NCBI GenBank assembly: GCA_002900995.3
Contig: CM035304.1
Location: 3,853,612 to 3,917,611, forward strand
Direction of reading: 5' to 3'
Length of the DNA stretch: 64,000 bases
Source: Ganoderma boninense
Lineage: Eukaryota; Basidiomycota; Agaricomycetes; Polyporales; Polyporaceae
Position 1 is the stretch's first letter, and the number at the start of each line of letters is the position of its first letter. Below, piece by piece: positions 45,823-57,208 of the stretch. The translations under genes were made by a program, and so were the position numbers. The notes under the pieces are model-generated. The model was given only the letters and a program-made list of their open reading frames with translations. It was not told where the DNA came from and ran no database searches.

Positions 45823-48624
45823 ATCAATCACTATCGAGCTCGATCTACAGCATAAAATGACGGAGCTCATGAGAATTGTGAAGGTCGAGTAATCCGGTGT
45901 GCATAAGTAAGGCATGCGGCTTACCGTCTCAGCGACCTTCCGCTTGGCTCTCGTCGCAGCTGCACGAGTAGACGTCCGACCAGCCGGCTGAAAGCTAAGG
46001 GTTGATTGAGAAGACTTGCTACTTGAAGCCGCAGCCTTTGTGGCTCCCTTCTTCGCTGGGGCCTTTTTCGTTGACTGACTGCAAGCGGGGAAACAGCGTC
46101 ACGTCAGCGGAGCTACATAGAAACGGGGATGTGGATAACGGGCCTGAGAACTGCTGCTCGGTTCGTTCGCTTCGGTGGGGCGACTTCCTCCTCTATCTCG
46201 TCTTCATCTTCGTCAGATGGGGGAGCTGCCACCTTCTTGCCTCGTGCGGGGGCTTTCTTTGGCGCAGCCGCCTTCTTCGGTGCGGCTTTGCCCTTGGTCT
46301 TTGGTGGAGGTGGATCTGATACTTGCCCGAAGTCGGAGTCCGCGTTGTCCACATCCATCATCATGGAGTCTACGGATGCGTCCGACTCATTTCCTGCCTT
46401 TGCCTTGCCCTGGTGCAGACTGAGGACTCTCGAACAACGTTTAAAAGCGAACACTATCACGTACCTTGCCCTTTGTAGGCTCTTCATGCCGATGGTCGAG
46501 GTACCGTTGCTCATGCTCGCCACGTGCTTGTTCCACGAGTTCGTCGATGTTGTCAGCATCAACCTCGATCTCGTGGGCCTGTACGCCCTTCATCAACGAC
46601 TTCAGGGTGCCATTAACGTGACTGTCAGGCAGAAACGGTCAGCACAGAAAGCGCGGTCTTATTAAAGGCGACGAGATGGGCAGGTCACTCACGTCTGGAT
46701 AGCATGCAAGTCGTCCTTGTCCACGAACATCTCAATCGCGTCCGACATACCCGCCTCACCAAGCAACTGCAGCTCCTGCGCCGCTAAGTACTCACGGACG
46801 AGCGTGTGCACGCGCACCTTCGACAGCTTCTCCGACACGCTCAGTTCAGGGTCATCGATGCTCAGCTCTGGCTCGTCGGCCTTGACTTTACTCTTCGATC
46901 CCCGCGCGCCGCCTTTCTTCGCCCGGTGAAACGTGAGCACGTCACGCGGGTTCGCGATGCGCCCAATGAAGTCCTGTCCAAATCGAACCGGGTTGGACAT
47001 CTCAGACGCGCCCGACGTCTCGACCTTGAGGCGGACCAGAGGCAGCGGGCGGGGAAGCTCGGGCTCGCCCTCCTCAACGGCACGAGCGTTGCGCTCGTCC
47101 CACTGTTCGTTTGCCTTCTCGATAAGCTCGTTCACCTAACGTAACGAGCCATCAGCATGGAAATGTGGCGGCGGTGAATATGGCAGCATACCCTGTTCTT
47201 CAAGAACTTGCCAGTCTCGATCTTGTCATTGAGGTCAAAGCCATTTTCTTCCGCTGCCTCGCTCAAGTCGATATCATCGATGACGAACGGGCGCACGCTC
47301 CGTAAGGGAAGTGGCGTGAGTTCAAACTCCTTGCCCTGGATTTTCAGCAGTGCAACGTGCCTGCAGCGAGCCCGATCAGGTCAGGTATATGTGCGGGTTT
47401 ATGGGCATAGACTTACTTCTCAATAGCTTCCCCGTCTGCGAGAGACGTTGCAACAGAAGAGCCGGGTTGGGTGATGAAGTAGCGCTTTCCGGCCACAGGC
47501 TCCGGAATAATGCGACAGTCGTGCTCGTGGCCCCAGACGACCAGATCTATGCTGTCATCGAACATGCCTTCCGGTACAGACTGCTGGGGCCCGTGTGCCA
47601 CGCTAATGCTCACGTCAGCGCACGGAGCATACACTCACACGAAAGTCCTGTTTACCGATTCTGGTGCAGGAGCAAGATGTTGAACCAGCTGTCTTTGTCC
47701 TTTGGCATGTACATTCGTACGCGGTTGCTCCGAAGTTCGAAGTGCATGCGCTGGTCCTTCACATTACCTACGCCGTAAAGTCCTAGACGGGTGCTGCCCT
47801 TTCGTAAAAGGACGGGTCGGACCGCGATGCCTGTGTCTTGGGCTTCAGCGTCGTTCGTTGGTAGGTCAATCTTTCCCATATAGTTGATAAGGCCGGTGAC
47901 TGACAGCATGTCCAGCGCACATAGAGCCCCTTCCTGCGTGCGTATACGTAACTTCGACGCATACATTAGATGGAAGATATGTACTCACTGGGCCTGCGCC
48001 TTGTGGGTCATCGTGATTCCCGTGAATGGAAAACACAGGTATAGAGATGTTCAAGTTCGGGTCCTCGTAGTTTATGGCTGGGAAACTATGAATGTCACTA
48101 CTCGGACACAGGCCTTTCGTATTTAAGGCATGGTTGCTATACTCACGAGTAACCAGCTGCCTTTCCGTCGTTCGGGTCGCTTAGGAGCTCCACCTGGATC
48201 GGCCTGTCTCCAAGGGTATATTCGCGCAATAAGGCCATGACTTGGTACAAACAGTCTCTTGATGGCCGGTTCTCGTGAAAGAGATCCCCAGCAAGAAGGA
48301 TGAAGTCCACCTGAGCGCGATTTCAGTAATCGCACCGGAGAGGAGGGTCCGGCGCCCTTACGTCGTGCTTCACCGCAAGCTGGAGGATCTCCTTGAAGGC
48401 CTCAATTGAATCCTGCCCGCGAATGGGATCCCGTTCAAGGTAACCGATATGGTTATCTGTCGCTAGCATGATTTTTATGGTGTCGTCCGCGTCTGCCAAA
48501 ATAATACAAAGGCTGCCTGTCAGCCTAAGGCCTCTGCCTCTTCGCAATCTGTGCGCCACTCACAGACATTACGAATGGTGGGCGGAGGGATACCCTCGTG
48601 GTCGTCTTCAGAGTGGTCGCTCAT
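45823..48624 (-). CDS. MRE11: MRE11 double-strand-break repair nuclease
   Basis: Nuclease subunit of the Mre11-Rad50-Nbs1 complex, acting in the nucleus on broken DNA ends. About a dozen exons; roughly 690 residues. It starts [18 protein letters not shown] at 48624. All phosphoesterase motifs are visible in order: [47 protein letters not shown] and [11 protein letters not shown], followed by the capping domain ([17 protein letters not shown]). The C-terminal part has [16 protein letters not shown] sequence ([17 protein letters not shown]), then an acidic and Lys/Ala/Pro-rich tail ([19 protein letters not shown]). The final exon is inferred as 45843-45823, giving an end IELDSD. The splice after RTNRAAVL is not settled, because only a GC donor or a 38-bp intron keeps the frame. 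No frame break was seen in the nuclease part. Divergent from the next gene. Confidence 0.95.
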
Positions 48625-48949
48625 CGTGCCGTATGACGGGAAGGAATGGGAACTTGAAGCAGAGTGGTGAAGGGGCGATCACGGTCAAGGTGAAAGGCGG
48701 TCGCGCGACGCGTCTGACGGGCGCCCATTTGCACGCGCACCGATCGGGCGCGCAGCCAAGACCATTTCTCGGAGTCGACCCGCAGCGCCATCGCCACCGC
48801 TCCGCAACGCTGGCCAGCGACGCTGCTCTTGCTTGTCCCTCCACCGCCGCCTTGTCAACCTCTTCTTGAGTAGCAGCGCTTCACTATTGGTCTACTTCTC
48901 CCTCACGCCTGGTAATCTGGGAGCTAGTCTTTGCATCGACGTATCGAGC
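48625..48949. promoter_or_regulatory. Divergent promoter region, MRE11 and nucleotide-sugar transporter
   Basis: 325 bp between the two start codons, which face away from each other, so both promoters must lie here or overlap the coding ends. No clear TATA or named operator is visible. Confidence 0.6.
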
Positions 48950-50467
48950 ATGGCACCCCATTCATCGAACCCGCCCGCCTCGAGGGCCTTGGTGGTGAGT
49001 AGTCTCCTCACCTTCTCCATATGTCGGGAAAGACTAAAAATGGTGCATATAGGCGGGCACTGTATCCTTCTATTTGGTTGCTGCCTTGGCTGTATGTTGT
49101 CTGAACTTCTGCGCGGTGAGAGGGTAATTGACCCTTAGCACGCTTATCCTGGACGGCGGTTTAGATGATTATGGCGTGAGTCTTTATTTGTTCTGCACTG
49201 TAGGAACATTGGGCTTTCCGTGGTGAGCCTTCGGCCTTGCTTTGGCGTGCCCGCGCCCGAAGACGCACACGATTCGTTGGAGCTACGCCATCGCAGGGAT
49301 ATTTACTGACAATCTGTTCAGAAACAAATGGGTCCTCAATAACACCGACACCCCCCTCTTCTTCTTGCTTTCGCAGCTTGTAATTGCTGTCGTTCTCTTT
49401 CTATTCGCGCATACAGCAGGTCTTCTCCAATTACCTCTTCAACTTGACATGCAAGTCTGCAAAGGATTGATACCCATGGTTGGCCTGAACGTCATCGGGC
49501 TCAGGTGTGTAGCTTGATCTCCTTCGTCAAAACAATTCTTAGGATTGCGTCGGGCATCTATGTTCGCAGCTTCAGCAACTATACCCTCAAATACGTCGAT
49601 GCATCCTTTTACCAAGTCGCTCGCGGCATGGTCCTCCCTTTCACCGTCGGCACATCCTTCTTCCTCCTCAGTGCCCGTCCCTCGCTGCGCATTCTCGCCG
49701 CGTGCGCTGTTGTCACGGGAGGCTTCTTCGTTGGCGTCTTCCTTGACGGCACCAAGGTGTCGATGGTCGGCGTTGCTTTCGGCGTCACATCCTCTATGAT
49801 TACCGCGCTGCACTCCGTAGTTATCAAGAAGAGCCTCGACGTCGTGCACGGAAGTGCGCTCCACCTCTCGTGGTACACGAACTTGCTGAGCGCGTTTGTG
49901 CTTGCCCCTGTGGTTGCACTTGTTGGCGAACTCCCCGGCGTCATGAAACTTCTGTTTGGCCCGAACCAGGCTGCCGCGGGCGAGATGAGCACGCTCTCGA
50001 CCTTTGTATCTGGTTCCATTATCACAGTAAGCGCTCCTCAACCATCGTCTCATCTGTGTGCTGACCTTGACACGCGAACAGGGCGTTTTCGGTTTCCTCA
50101 TGAGCGTCGCAAGCCTGATGTCTATCAAGGTCACTTCTCCGATTACACACATGGTGTCCTCGGCTGTTCGTGGTGTCGCTGCATCCCTGCTCGGGGTTTG
50201 GATCTTCCAAGACGTCGTCACCCAGTGAGTTTCTCGACTTTCTCGTCCCGCGTCCCCCTCCCTCATTCCTATTGGCATAGGGGCCGCTGGTCATCGATCG
50301 CGATCATTCTTCTCGGCTCAATCTGGTACACATGGATCAAGCACCAAGAATCTCAGCCAGCACAACAGCAGGCTAAGGGCTACGAGCCCGTCCCGCTCAA
50401 CGAAATGGAGGAGGGCAAGGCGAACAGCCCCAGCCTAACGCGCTCCTCGCGCGATGCCCGCGACTAA
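48950..50467 (+). CDS. Nucleotide-sugar transporter, SLC35C/GDP-fucose transporter-like, seven exons
   Basis: Multi-pass Golgi or ER membrane antiporter of the drug/metabolite transporter superfamily, 354 residues. Exons: 48950-48994, 49053-49091, 49165-49175, 49322-49504, 49570-50026, 50082-50224 and 50281-50467, all phase-matched. Helices include GTVSFYLVAALA, the NKWVLNNTDTPLFFLLSQL segment, LVIAVVLFLFAHTAG, YQVARGMVLPFTVGTSFFLL, LAACAVVTGGFFVGVFL, MVGVAFGVTSSMITALHSVV, and GVWIFQDVVT-QGRWSSIAIILLGS before a hydrophilic tail. The KYVDASFYQVARGMVLPF stretch matches the GDP-fucose transporter group (SLC35C1), but the sugar is inferred. The third exon is only 11 bases long (ATGATTATGGC) and is needed to join the frame. 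The gene is intact. Confidence 0.9.
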
Positions 50468-50759
50468 ATTTAAAATATTGATTTTGTAGTCTCGCGCATT
50501 CTGACAGAGACGTGTCACGGACGGTGGATCGTGACATTGGATAGAGTAATTATGCCGGACACGGTACCGCTAATATTATAGAGTTGTTATAGATGGCTTC
50601 TTTTCTTATTGCCCGTTGGAATATGACCTTATCTTGACCTCGATAAGAATATTTCGGCAGAAGCTTGTTACATTCAGGGATATACGGTGCGTGTCGTAAC
50701 GTGGTACATCGTGGTGACGCTGACAGTAGTGAAGTCCGGACAGATACGGAAGTATGAGG
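50468..50759. other. Convergent 3' region
   Basis: About 290 bp, AT-richer than its surroundings, between two converging genes. Nothing else is seen. Confidence 0.4.
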
Positions 50760-52363
50760 CTAGGAGCGTTGACCGACATCTACATTGACCCCAATCTCTT
50801 TGAAGAGCAGCGCCATACGAGCCTGCAAGCTCTCGGGAATATCCCGGTAGCCATACCTCTTGAGGGCGTACGCACACTGGGCAGGTGTGAGGTTCGTAAT
50901 CGTCGCTACATTCCGGAGAGCGGGGAAATCCTTGGTCCGGACGAAACGCGGTGGTCAATGGTGGATTCCGCCGCTTGTTGGAAACGGTAGACTTACCTTG
51001 CCATCTACCTGCCAACTTCCTGGGTTCGATCCGTCTGGGTAAGGCACATCTAGGTAGTCAATGTTCGGGTCGAATCCGAGCCGGCTATTCTCGCGCTGTG
51101 GGGGAGCTATCGTCAACTAAGCCGACACCATAGAATACTTCAACCCACCCTCGCCATGCAGCGCTCAACTCTGACAGTCCTCAATTTGATATATTGGATC
51201 CAGTTGATGAGACCATCGAACCCCCTGACCGTCTGCTCGCCCACGCGGCGGAACTCAAGCCTCCCTATCGTTGGCCCAGTGGCGCCAGGAGGAAAGGCGG
51301 CCTGGGCTTGGTTTGACGCGAACGGAGCTGGCGGAGCTGACAGGAAGTTTCCCTGGACGGGGCGGGGATGGGAACCGAAGGTCAGCTCCTCGAGCTCTTT
51401 ATAAGCGAGCTCCAATTCTTCAACAGGATTCTTCCGGTAGCCACCATTCACAGGACCGTTGGTCGTGGCGTGAGCGGTCTTCGTCTGCTTTGCCGGGTCA
51501 TGCGTCGCGTCCTCAAGCTTTTTCTCCAGGGCTTTTAGCTCCTTCTCCATGTCGCCGAGGGTGCGCTCGATGCCCCCCGTTTTGGTCTTCAAGTCGTCGG
51601 CCTGGCACTTCAAATACCCAACCCATCTGTCAAGCGAGCCAAGCTTATTCTCGAGCTGCTCCAGCTTTCTGTCAAACCGCCTGGCCGTCTGGTCTTCTGA
51701 TGCTCGAATAGCATCCAGGATTCGCCTCTCCGCCTTCTCTTCCAGCATGCGGACGGCATCCAGGAGCCGCTCTTCCGCCTTCTCTTCCGCCACTCGAATA
51801 GCATCCAAGAGTCGTTCCTCGATATCCTCCTCGCCGTTAGCCTCCGCCTCCGTCTCCTCCTCCTCCTCCTCCTCTCCTGCGGACCAGGGACTACGGGGTC
51901 GCGCTGTTCGAGCTCGACGATTTTGTCGCTTGTCGAGTCCAGCAGGGAGGACATCCTGTCGAGGCGCCCCGTGATCGTCGCCATCTCGCCCTTGAGCTCC
52001 GCCGCGCACTGCTTGATGTGCTCGTTCTGCGCCACTGCGACCTGCTGCGCTGTGTAGCTGGCGTAGGGCCCGAGCGGCTCGGTCGCACGGTAGCCCGCCA
52101 ACATCATGGCGTGGAATGCTAAAGACGGGCGGATGGTTAGAGAAGAGCTGGGGACGGGGAGGGAGGAGAAAGCGGACGCACGGTCTGTCGCGCCCATGGA
52201 GGTGGCGAGAGCGTTGAGGCGCGCTGTGGGTCCGTCATTAGAGGTTCCTGGCCGGTACGTGATTAGCCCTTCGGCCTGTCAATAGTGACGCTCTGAGCGA
52301 CATACTGTTAGCTGCTGGACCCTGCTCCGTGTCGGCCGAAGAGACGTTGGCCGCGTGCTCCAT
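50760..52363 (-). CDS. Coiled-coil protein of unknown function, multi-exon
   Basis: Starts MEHAANVSSADTEQGPAA at 52363 and ends at 50760. After short 5' exons the main exon encodes FHAMMLAGYRATEPLGPYA, then long heptad-like helices (ELKGEMATITGRLDRMSSLL; ERLLDAIRVAEEKAEERLL; LENKLGSLDRWVGYLKCQ; LGDMEKELKALEKKLED). A C-terminal globular part is split over small exons: RENSRLGFDPNIDYLDVPY, then WQVDGK-DFPALRNVATITNL and AQCAYALKRYGYRDIPESL. The last introns are GTGGGT...AG and GTAAGT...AG, both phase 0. In the GAG-repeat region near 51880-51900 the frame changes by one base between DPVVPGPQ and the acidic run. The C-terminal part looks conserved, but I do not recognise the family. Confidence 0.7.
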
Positions 52364-52729
52364 ATTGATGTTGGTGGTGTGGTGTGGTGTGATGTGGTGT
52401 AGTGAGGCGTGGAGAGAGTGGCGGGTGGTTGAGGTATGCGGGAGCGCCGGCTTCGAGCTCCAGACCCTTAAATAGGGAACTGCAATGGATGTATGCCCGT
52501 CCTTCATGATATTAAAGCAGAACAATCGAGTGACATTGAATTGGTAACGGTTTCTTTCAGAGTCGAACAAAGGGATGTTTTCTTGGAGACGCCGAGCGGG
52601 TTTCCCGGTTGTATGGCTGCCTTGGCCAACTTTTCAGTCATAGCAACGTTGATCCCGCAGTTGCAAGAACAAGGAAGCCTCCGAAGGCAATCGGGTAGTC
52701 AATGCAGTGCACGATTTATGCATTGCGGT

Positions 52730-53172
52730 CACGACGGGCACAGCAGGCGTTTCGGGATCAGGGAAACGGTCAGGAAACGAGGACGGAAGTTTCAAGTTTC
52801 TCAGGAGTTTCCGGGGTGATTCGTGGTTGGGGAAACGTGGTGTTTCCATTGTGTTTTTACAGCGTTTCCGGAGACCAGAAACGGCCCAGGGTGTTTCCAC
52901 AAAGGGGAAATTGCCAGGAAACGGGCCGGAAACAGGCTGCATTGTCCGGAAACACAATGTTCTATGTCTGTTTTTGACCCATTTCCTCGAAATTTCCCTT
53001 CTCTGGAAACGCCTCACCTGTTTCCGATGTCCGAACACGCCTGGGAAACACCCAGGAAACTTGACGTTTCCTGGATCCCGAAACACCCCGAAAATGACCA
53101 AAAAACTTGAAGTTTCCGTACCTGTTTCCATCCTGTTTCCAAACGCTCGAAACACCCACCTTGCCCGTCGTG
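52730..53172. mobile_element. Non-autonomous TIR element 1 (CACTA/CMC-like MITE, 443 bp)
   Basis: Begins CACGACGGGCA (52730-52740) and ends with its exact complement TGCCCGTCGTG (53162-53172); the similarity continues imperfectly inward to gtttcg. It is flanked on both sides by GGT (52727-52729 and 53173-53175), a 3-bp target duplication. The interior holds more than twenty copies of GGAAAC or GTTTCC in both orientations, a dense array of subterminal-type transposase-binding repeats. There is no transposase ORF. Termini starting CAC plus a 3-bp duplication fit CACTA/CMC elements; the same termini and duplication size recur at 56040. Confidence 0.88.
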
Positions 53173-53319
53173 GGTGGTACTTTCAGCGGTCACCCGCCAC
53201 CCTATGTCTTATCACCAAAGGGACTGGGGAGGTTTCTATTATGATAGAATAAGGCCTGAAGCTTGAACCAATACATAGGCAAGAAATCGTTCCATTCTGA
53301 AGTTCGTGTCATGTTAATG

Positions 53320-55126
53320 CTAATGCTCGCACATGTAGAACTCGACCTCGAATAACTCCTTGTTGTGCTCGACGACGAAGGTTGAGCGTTCCGCCATCAG
53401 CTGCTCCCGCACGTCCTCCGCCTCCTTCCGCGACATCTTGCCGTCGCGCGCGTAGTCAACAACAATGTCGAAAAGCTCCTGTGGGAGTTGCTGCAGGGTA
53501 CGCGCTCCTTCCAGTGCCTCCGTCGCCCAGTCCGCCTGTTGCGGCGGCACATCGCTCGTCGATATGATCTTATTGAACGGGTCGACCAGGAAGAAGCACA
53601 GGATCTTCCTGTGGCCATGCTTCGTCGGGTCGGCCAGCTCGAAGGCGTCGACGCGGTGCTGGTAGATGTTCGGGAACGCGACGCACTTGTCCTCCTCGGC
53701 GACTATGCCCCCGATCTGCTGGTTGAGGAGCGAGTCGCGCTGAAGGCCGAATACCGTCATGTACCCGGTGTCGTCGCTCTGCTCATAGTCAAGATGCACC
53801 CCGTTCTCCGCGCTGCCGACCGCCGCGCGGAAGTCGAGGCGCGACTCGGTGATGTTCTCGCAGGCGTAGTAGTACAGGCCAGTCGCCACGATCGCCTCGT
53901 TCGCCATCCCCTCGACGTGCCACGATCCGCCGGGGTACGTGGGATTGTCGGGGTCAGGACGATATTCGCGAGCTTGACTATCACCTGCAAGGTGCGCCCG
54001 CGAAGGGAGACCGCCGTCCGGCCTTTCGTAGATGTAGATGGTGGCTGGAAGGGAGTTGGCTCTGGAACGTATGGCCATCTTCCGTCCCATGGCTCAGCCT
54101 TGAAGGCGCTGTCCTCCGAGTCCGGTTCGTCATACGGCCGAGGAAGATCCTTTGAGTACACATGATCGTACCACTCTCCAGGATTTGGGCGAACGGCATT
54201 CGGAGGTTCGGGGTTGGCGGCATCTGTCAAGACGTTCTCAAAAAGGGGGATAAACCGGGCGAGGATGGAGGAGATGGCGGGGTAAAGCGTGCGATGGTGC
54301 GTGGGATGGAGGTTGTTGATGTACGAGAGCGCCTTCACCCCTCCGTCAAGTGATACCTCGAAGTCTGTCGGGAGCCACTGAAATTTGGGAGAAATGACGT
54401 ATTTAACACTCGGATTGCGGAATTTGTCCATGTCGGGACGCTGCCGCATGTATTCGTCTTCCGTGATTACCCTGATAGGACCACCTGGGGTGTCCGGAGC
54501 GTCCCCGCGCGACGTGACGTACGACTGGCCGATGCGCAAGCAGTACATAGAGGGATGGACGAGATCGAGGACCTGCTTGTTGGACCTGGATGCCAGTCCT
54601 TGTCCTCCTCCGGCGCGGACTCCAAAACCGAAACGCCCTCGACGAGAGGGGCTTTGAGCGTAACGGGGATCAACGACCGAGACTCATACACTTTCGGGAC
54701 AGCGGTTGCCTGAGTACATGTGAGCCGTCACGAGAGGGTTGACGAGGTCGCTAATCGAGCTGCGAACATACTCACAAAAATACCAGTGGCTGCATTATAC
54801 CGAGTCGCCTCAAAACGAAGCTGTTCGAAGATGTAGTCCAGCTGCGCGTCGGTGATTCTGCTCCTAGGCCACTGCCTCTCCTCGGTGGTATAAAGTTCCC
54901 ATTCGAAGCGCTTTGGGCCACCCCAGAAACGATCCACGATGGCAGCATCTTGTTTGACTATCTCTCCGCGCCACTTTGCAACAAGCTCGGGGTCCTGGAC
55001 TTTGACCCACCAGTCAGGTTTGCAGCGTATTTTCCCTGAAAGCTTCCACATCCGGAGCTCGAGAAGAGCTATCGGATGGCGAAAGTTAAACTCGAAAGGT
55101 GAGGGGAATGTGGGCGGTGTGGTCAT
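53320..55126 (-). CDS. DUF4246 family protein, two exons
   Basis: Large fungal family of unknown biochemical role. Exons are 55126-54776 and 54709-53320 with a 66-bp intron at phase 0; 580 residues. Characteristic stretches: FRHPIALLELRMWKLSGKIR near the N-terminus, KDWHPGPNKQVLDLVHPSMY, GQSYVTSRGDAPDT, FQWLPTDFEVSLDGGVKALS, YINNLHPTHHRTLYPAISSI, YPGGSWHVEGMANEAIVATG, LYYYACENITESRLDFRAAV and DKCVAFPNIYQHRVDAFELA. The HxEGM(A)NE histidine and the later His in IYQHRV are placed as in a cupin-like 2-oxoglutarate oxygenase fold; that is a family-level inference. Two frame breaks occur in short homopolymers (about 54580, A; and 53950-53953, G on the plus strand); each is repaired by one added base. 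An upstream in-frame ATG exists at 55204. Confidence 0.88.
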
Positions 55127-55275
55127 GGCGAGATTCCGAGTCTGCTTGACGATCTGAAGATGGAATACGTTCAAGGTCACGTCAAGACTACATAGCCACA
55201 ACATCGCTGACCTTTATACCCGAAATCCCAGACAAGGAACTCAGCCTGACAAGTGAACCTCGCCACATTAGTTAC

Positions 55276-55627
55276 ACTTACAGCAGATTCACAAATGGAT
55301 GACGCGTCCAAGATTTTTTTCGACGCGTCCCAATCTTCCGAGCAACCTTCCGACCCAATCTTCCAACCCATAGACGCCCATCGGGCCAATACCCGCCGGC
55401 GTGGTTTGTTTGGTTCCCTGCCCGAAATGGTGCGTGACGAACCCCCGTTGCGAACGCGTGCCGTCACGAGAGTCACACACAGCCCATTTCTGGCGATGCC
55501 ACGCCGCTTTGTAAGGGTTTGACGGGCGCTTGTAAGTTGGAAGACTGGTTCGGAAGATACGTTGGAAGATTCGAACGCGTCGAAATTTTTTCGACACGCG
55601 TCATGCATTTGTGAATCTGCTGTAAGT
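55276..55627. mobile_element. Non-autonomous TIR element 2 (about 350 bp), separate family
   Basis: Terminal inverted repeats of about 50 bp. The left end acttacagcagattcacaaa (55276 on) matches the complement of the right end (to 55627) with one mismatch in the first 32 bases, then shares gacgcgt, a run of T, cgacgcgt and aatcttcc with small gaps. The interior has no coding capacity. The target-site duplication is not clear; agtta occurs near both ends but is not adjacent on the left. It is not related to the CACGACGGGCA elements on either side. Confidence 0.8.
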
Positions 55628-56039
55628 TATACCCAAACTGTACTTACTTCTTATGTCGATGTCGATTTGCTCGCGGCTGGGTCTCAGATCTCAGGTCTGC
55701 GCGGTTCTCGACGTTCAACTTCCTGGCTGATGATGTTATCTGACACTGCCACGGATCTCGCTGGCAACGGCTTGTCGTTGGGCGGCTAATGCTGCAGCGC
55801 GATGTTACTTACATACTGACCTCTACTGTTCAGTGTTTACTGGCACGAGGCTTGGCTATACTAGGCGATTGTGAACCCTCTCGAACTCGCTCTATTCCCG
55901 GCCCTTTAGTGCAAGCGGTGAATTCTGCAGGCTATTCTCTGTGGTCTGTATTCATCTCTGAAACAGGCATCCGGAATTGTTCGAATGCGTGGCCAACTCG
56001 AAATCGAGGTCTGACGACGTCGCGGCCGCGAACAAATAG

Positions 56040-56223
56040 CACGACGGGCAATGGCCAAATCCGCCACCCGGAATATGGCTGTAACAGCCTACAAGGTTGC
56101 ATTGTTCTTTTGTTAATAAGCGCTTTTGAAAATTCAGGTCGGGAATATGTCTGCGGCAGGAGACCAGTTCCGGTTATTTTACAGACCTATTCCGGTCTGC
56201 GGTATCCGCCACTGCCCGTCGTG
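56040..56223. mobile_element. Non-autonomous TIR element 3 (184 bp), same termini as element 1
   Basis: Left end CACGACGGGCA-a-TGGC (56040 on), right end the complement of CACGACGGGCA-g-TGGC (to 56223). It is flanked by TAG on both sides (56037-56039 and 56224-56226). The interior differs from element 1: instead of GGAAAC it repeats ccggaata-type and gtctgcgg-type words in both orientations. No ORF. The shared termini and 3-bp duplication show that the two were mobilised by the same or a closely related transposase. Confidence 0.88.
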
Positions 56224-56448
56224 TAGACAACGGTAGTGCAAGTCCAGTGCTGTGCGGTATTCCTAGAAGATCTGGACTCATTTCGCCCCCCCTGTCAACG
56301 TTCTGAAAAATTTTCCGGAGCAACAGTTACGTTGAACTCCTCGTCGTTGGCGATTGCGTGGCCAAGTATCTGCCCCGCACATCTTCGTAACAGGGGTCTG
56401 ACTTACTCTGAATGTTAGGCTGTGGACTAGGGGCAATGCAGAGAAATC

Positions 56449-56560
56449 AAGGAAGGTGAGCCCACTTTATCTTTGGTCAAAGCTTCCGCCTTCTCCGAAC
56501 TGGGTCGGATCTCGCACACGGATTCTTCCGAGAAATGAAGTAGCACATCCATGAGAATAT
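56449..56560 (-). pseudogene. Cytochrome P450 C-terminal relic
   Basis: On the minus strand this reads an end like that of the P450 relic at 59.6 kb (CEIRPSSEKAEAL), and the DNA itself (ggaaggtgagcccact and following ~80 bases) aligns with 59577-59680. Only the last ~30 codons of the gene type are recognisable. No heme motif remains nearby. Confidence 0.6.
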
Positions 56561-57208
56561 GCAAGAGATTTATAGCAACTCATCTCGCGGTCCTCCATCT
56601 GACACACAGTCACTTTAACTACCGAGTACTTTCCTTTTGAATCCTGGGAACAGGAGGCAGAATCACTGACTACGTCCGAGTCTCGGAGTCTGATCTGCCG
56701 TGATTGTTGACAACAGTCTTCGAAAGCGCCTTCTCTCGAGTGGCAAAGATGATCTCTTTCTCTATCATACTAAATCATGCCTATCGGACGCCAGATCTAC
56801 CCATGGTCAACTCTAGGGTCGAACCTAAACCAGTTCGCGCCGCACTGCTATCGTGATCCCCAGCATACGTTTTCTCTACAGCTTGCACCACACATCGCCT
56901 CTCGCCCTAGGATTCGAATCTGGACGAGCAAGACAAGCCTGCTTGGTGCTTTGCAGCTATAGCAATATCTCCATTTCTCACTGAGTTCGAGACTCATGTG
57001 AGGGCGTCGGGACAGACTGCGCTGTTCTCATCTCGGAACCATCCTTCGGACTGGCCTCCATATGCGGTATATCTGACATCTACATCATCATCTTTACTGC
57101 CGCAGGTGGACTAAGTTATACTCCTGCCGCTCTCACGCAGGACCCCTCGAACTGCCCTTAAAGGCCCACCCTGTGGAGGCAGCAAGGTACCCTGTTTACC
57201 CCATTGAC

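Noticed and set aside
52730..53172. Reading the GGAAAC array as a protein-coding repeat (open frame 52707-53252)
   Set aside because: The open frame exists in several frames at once, is bounded by the terminal repeats and has no family match; it is better explained as a non-coding mobile element.
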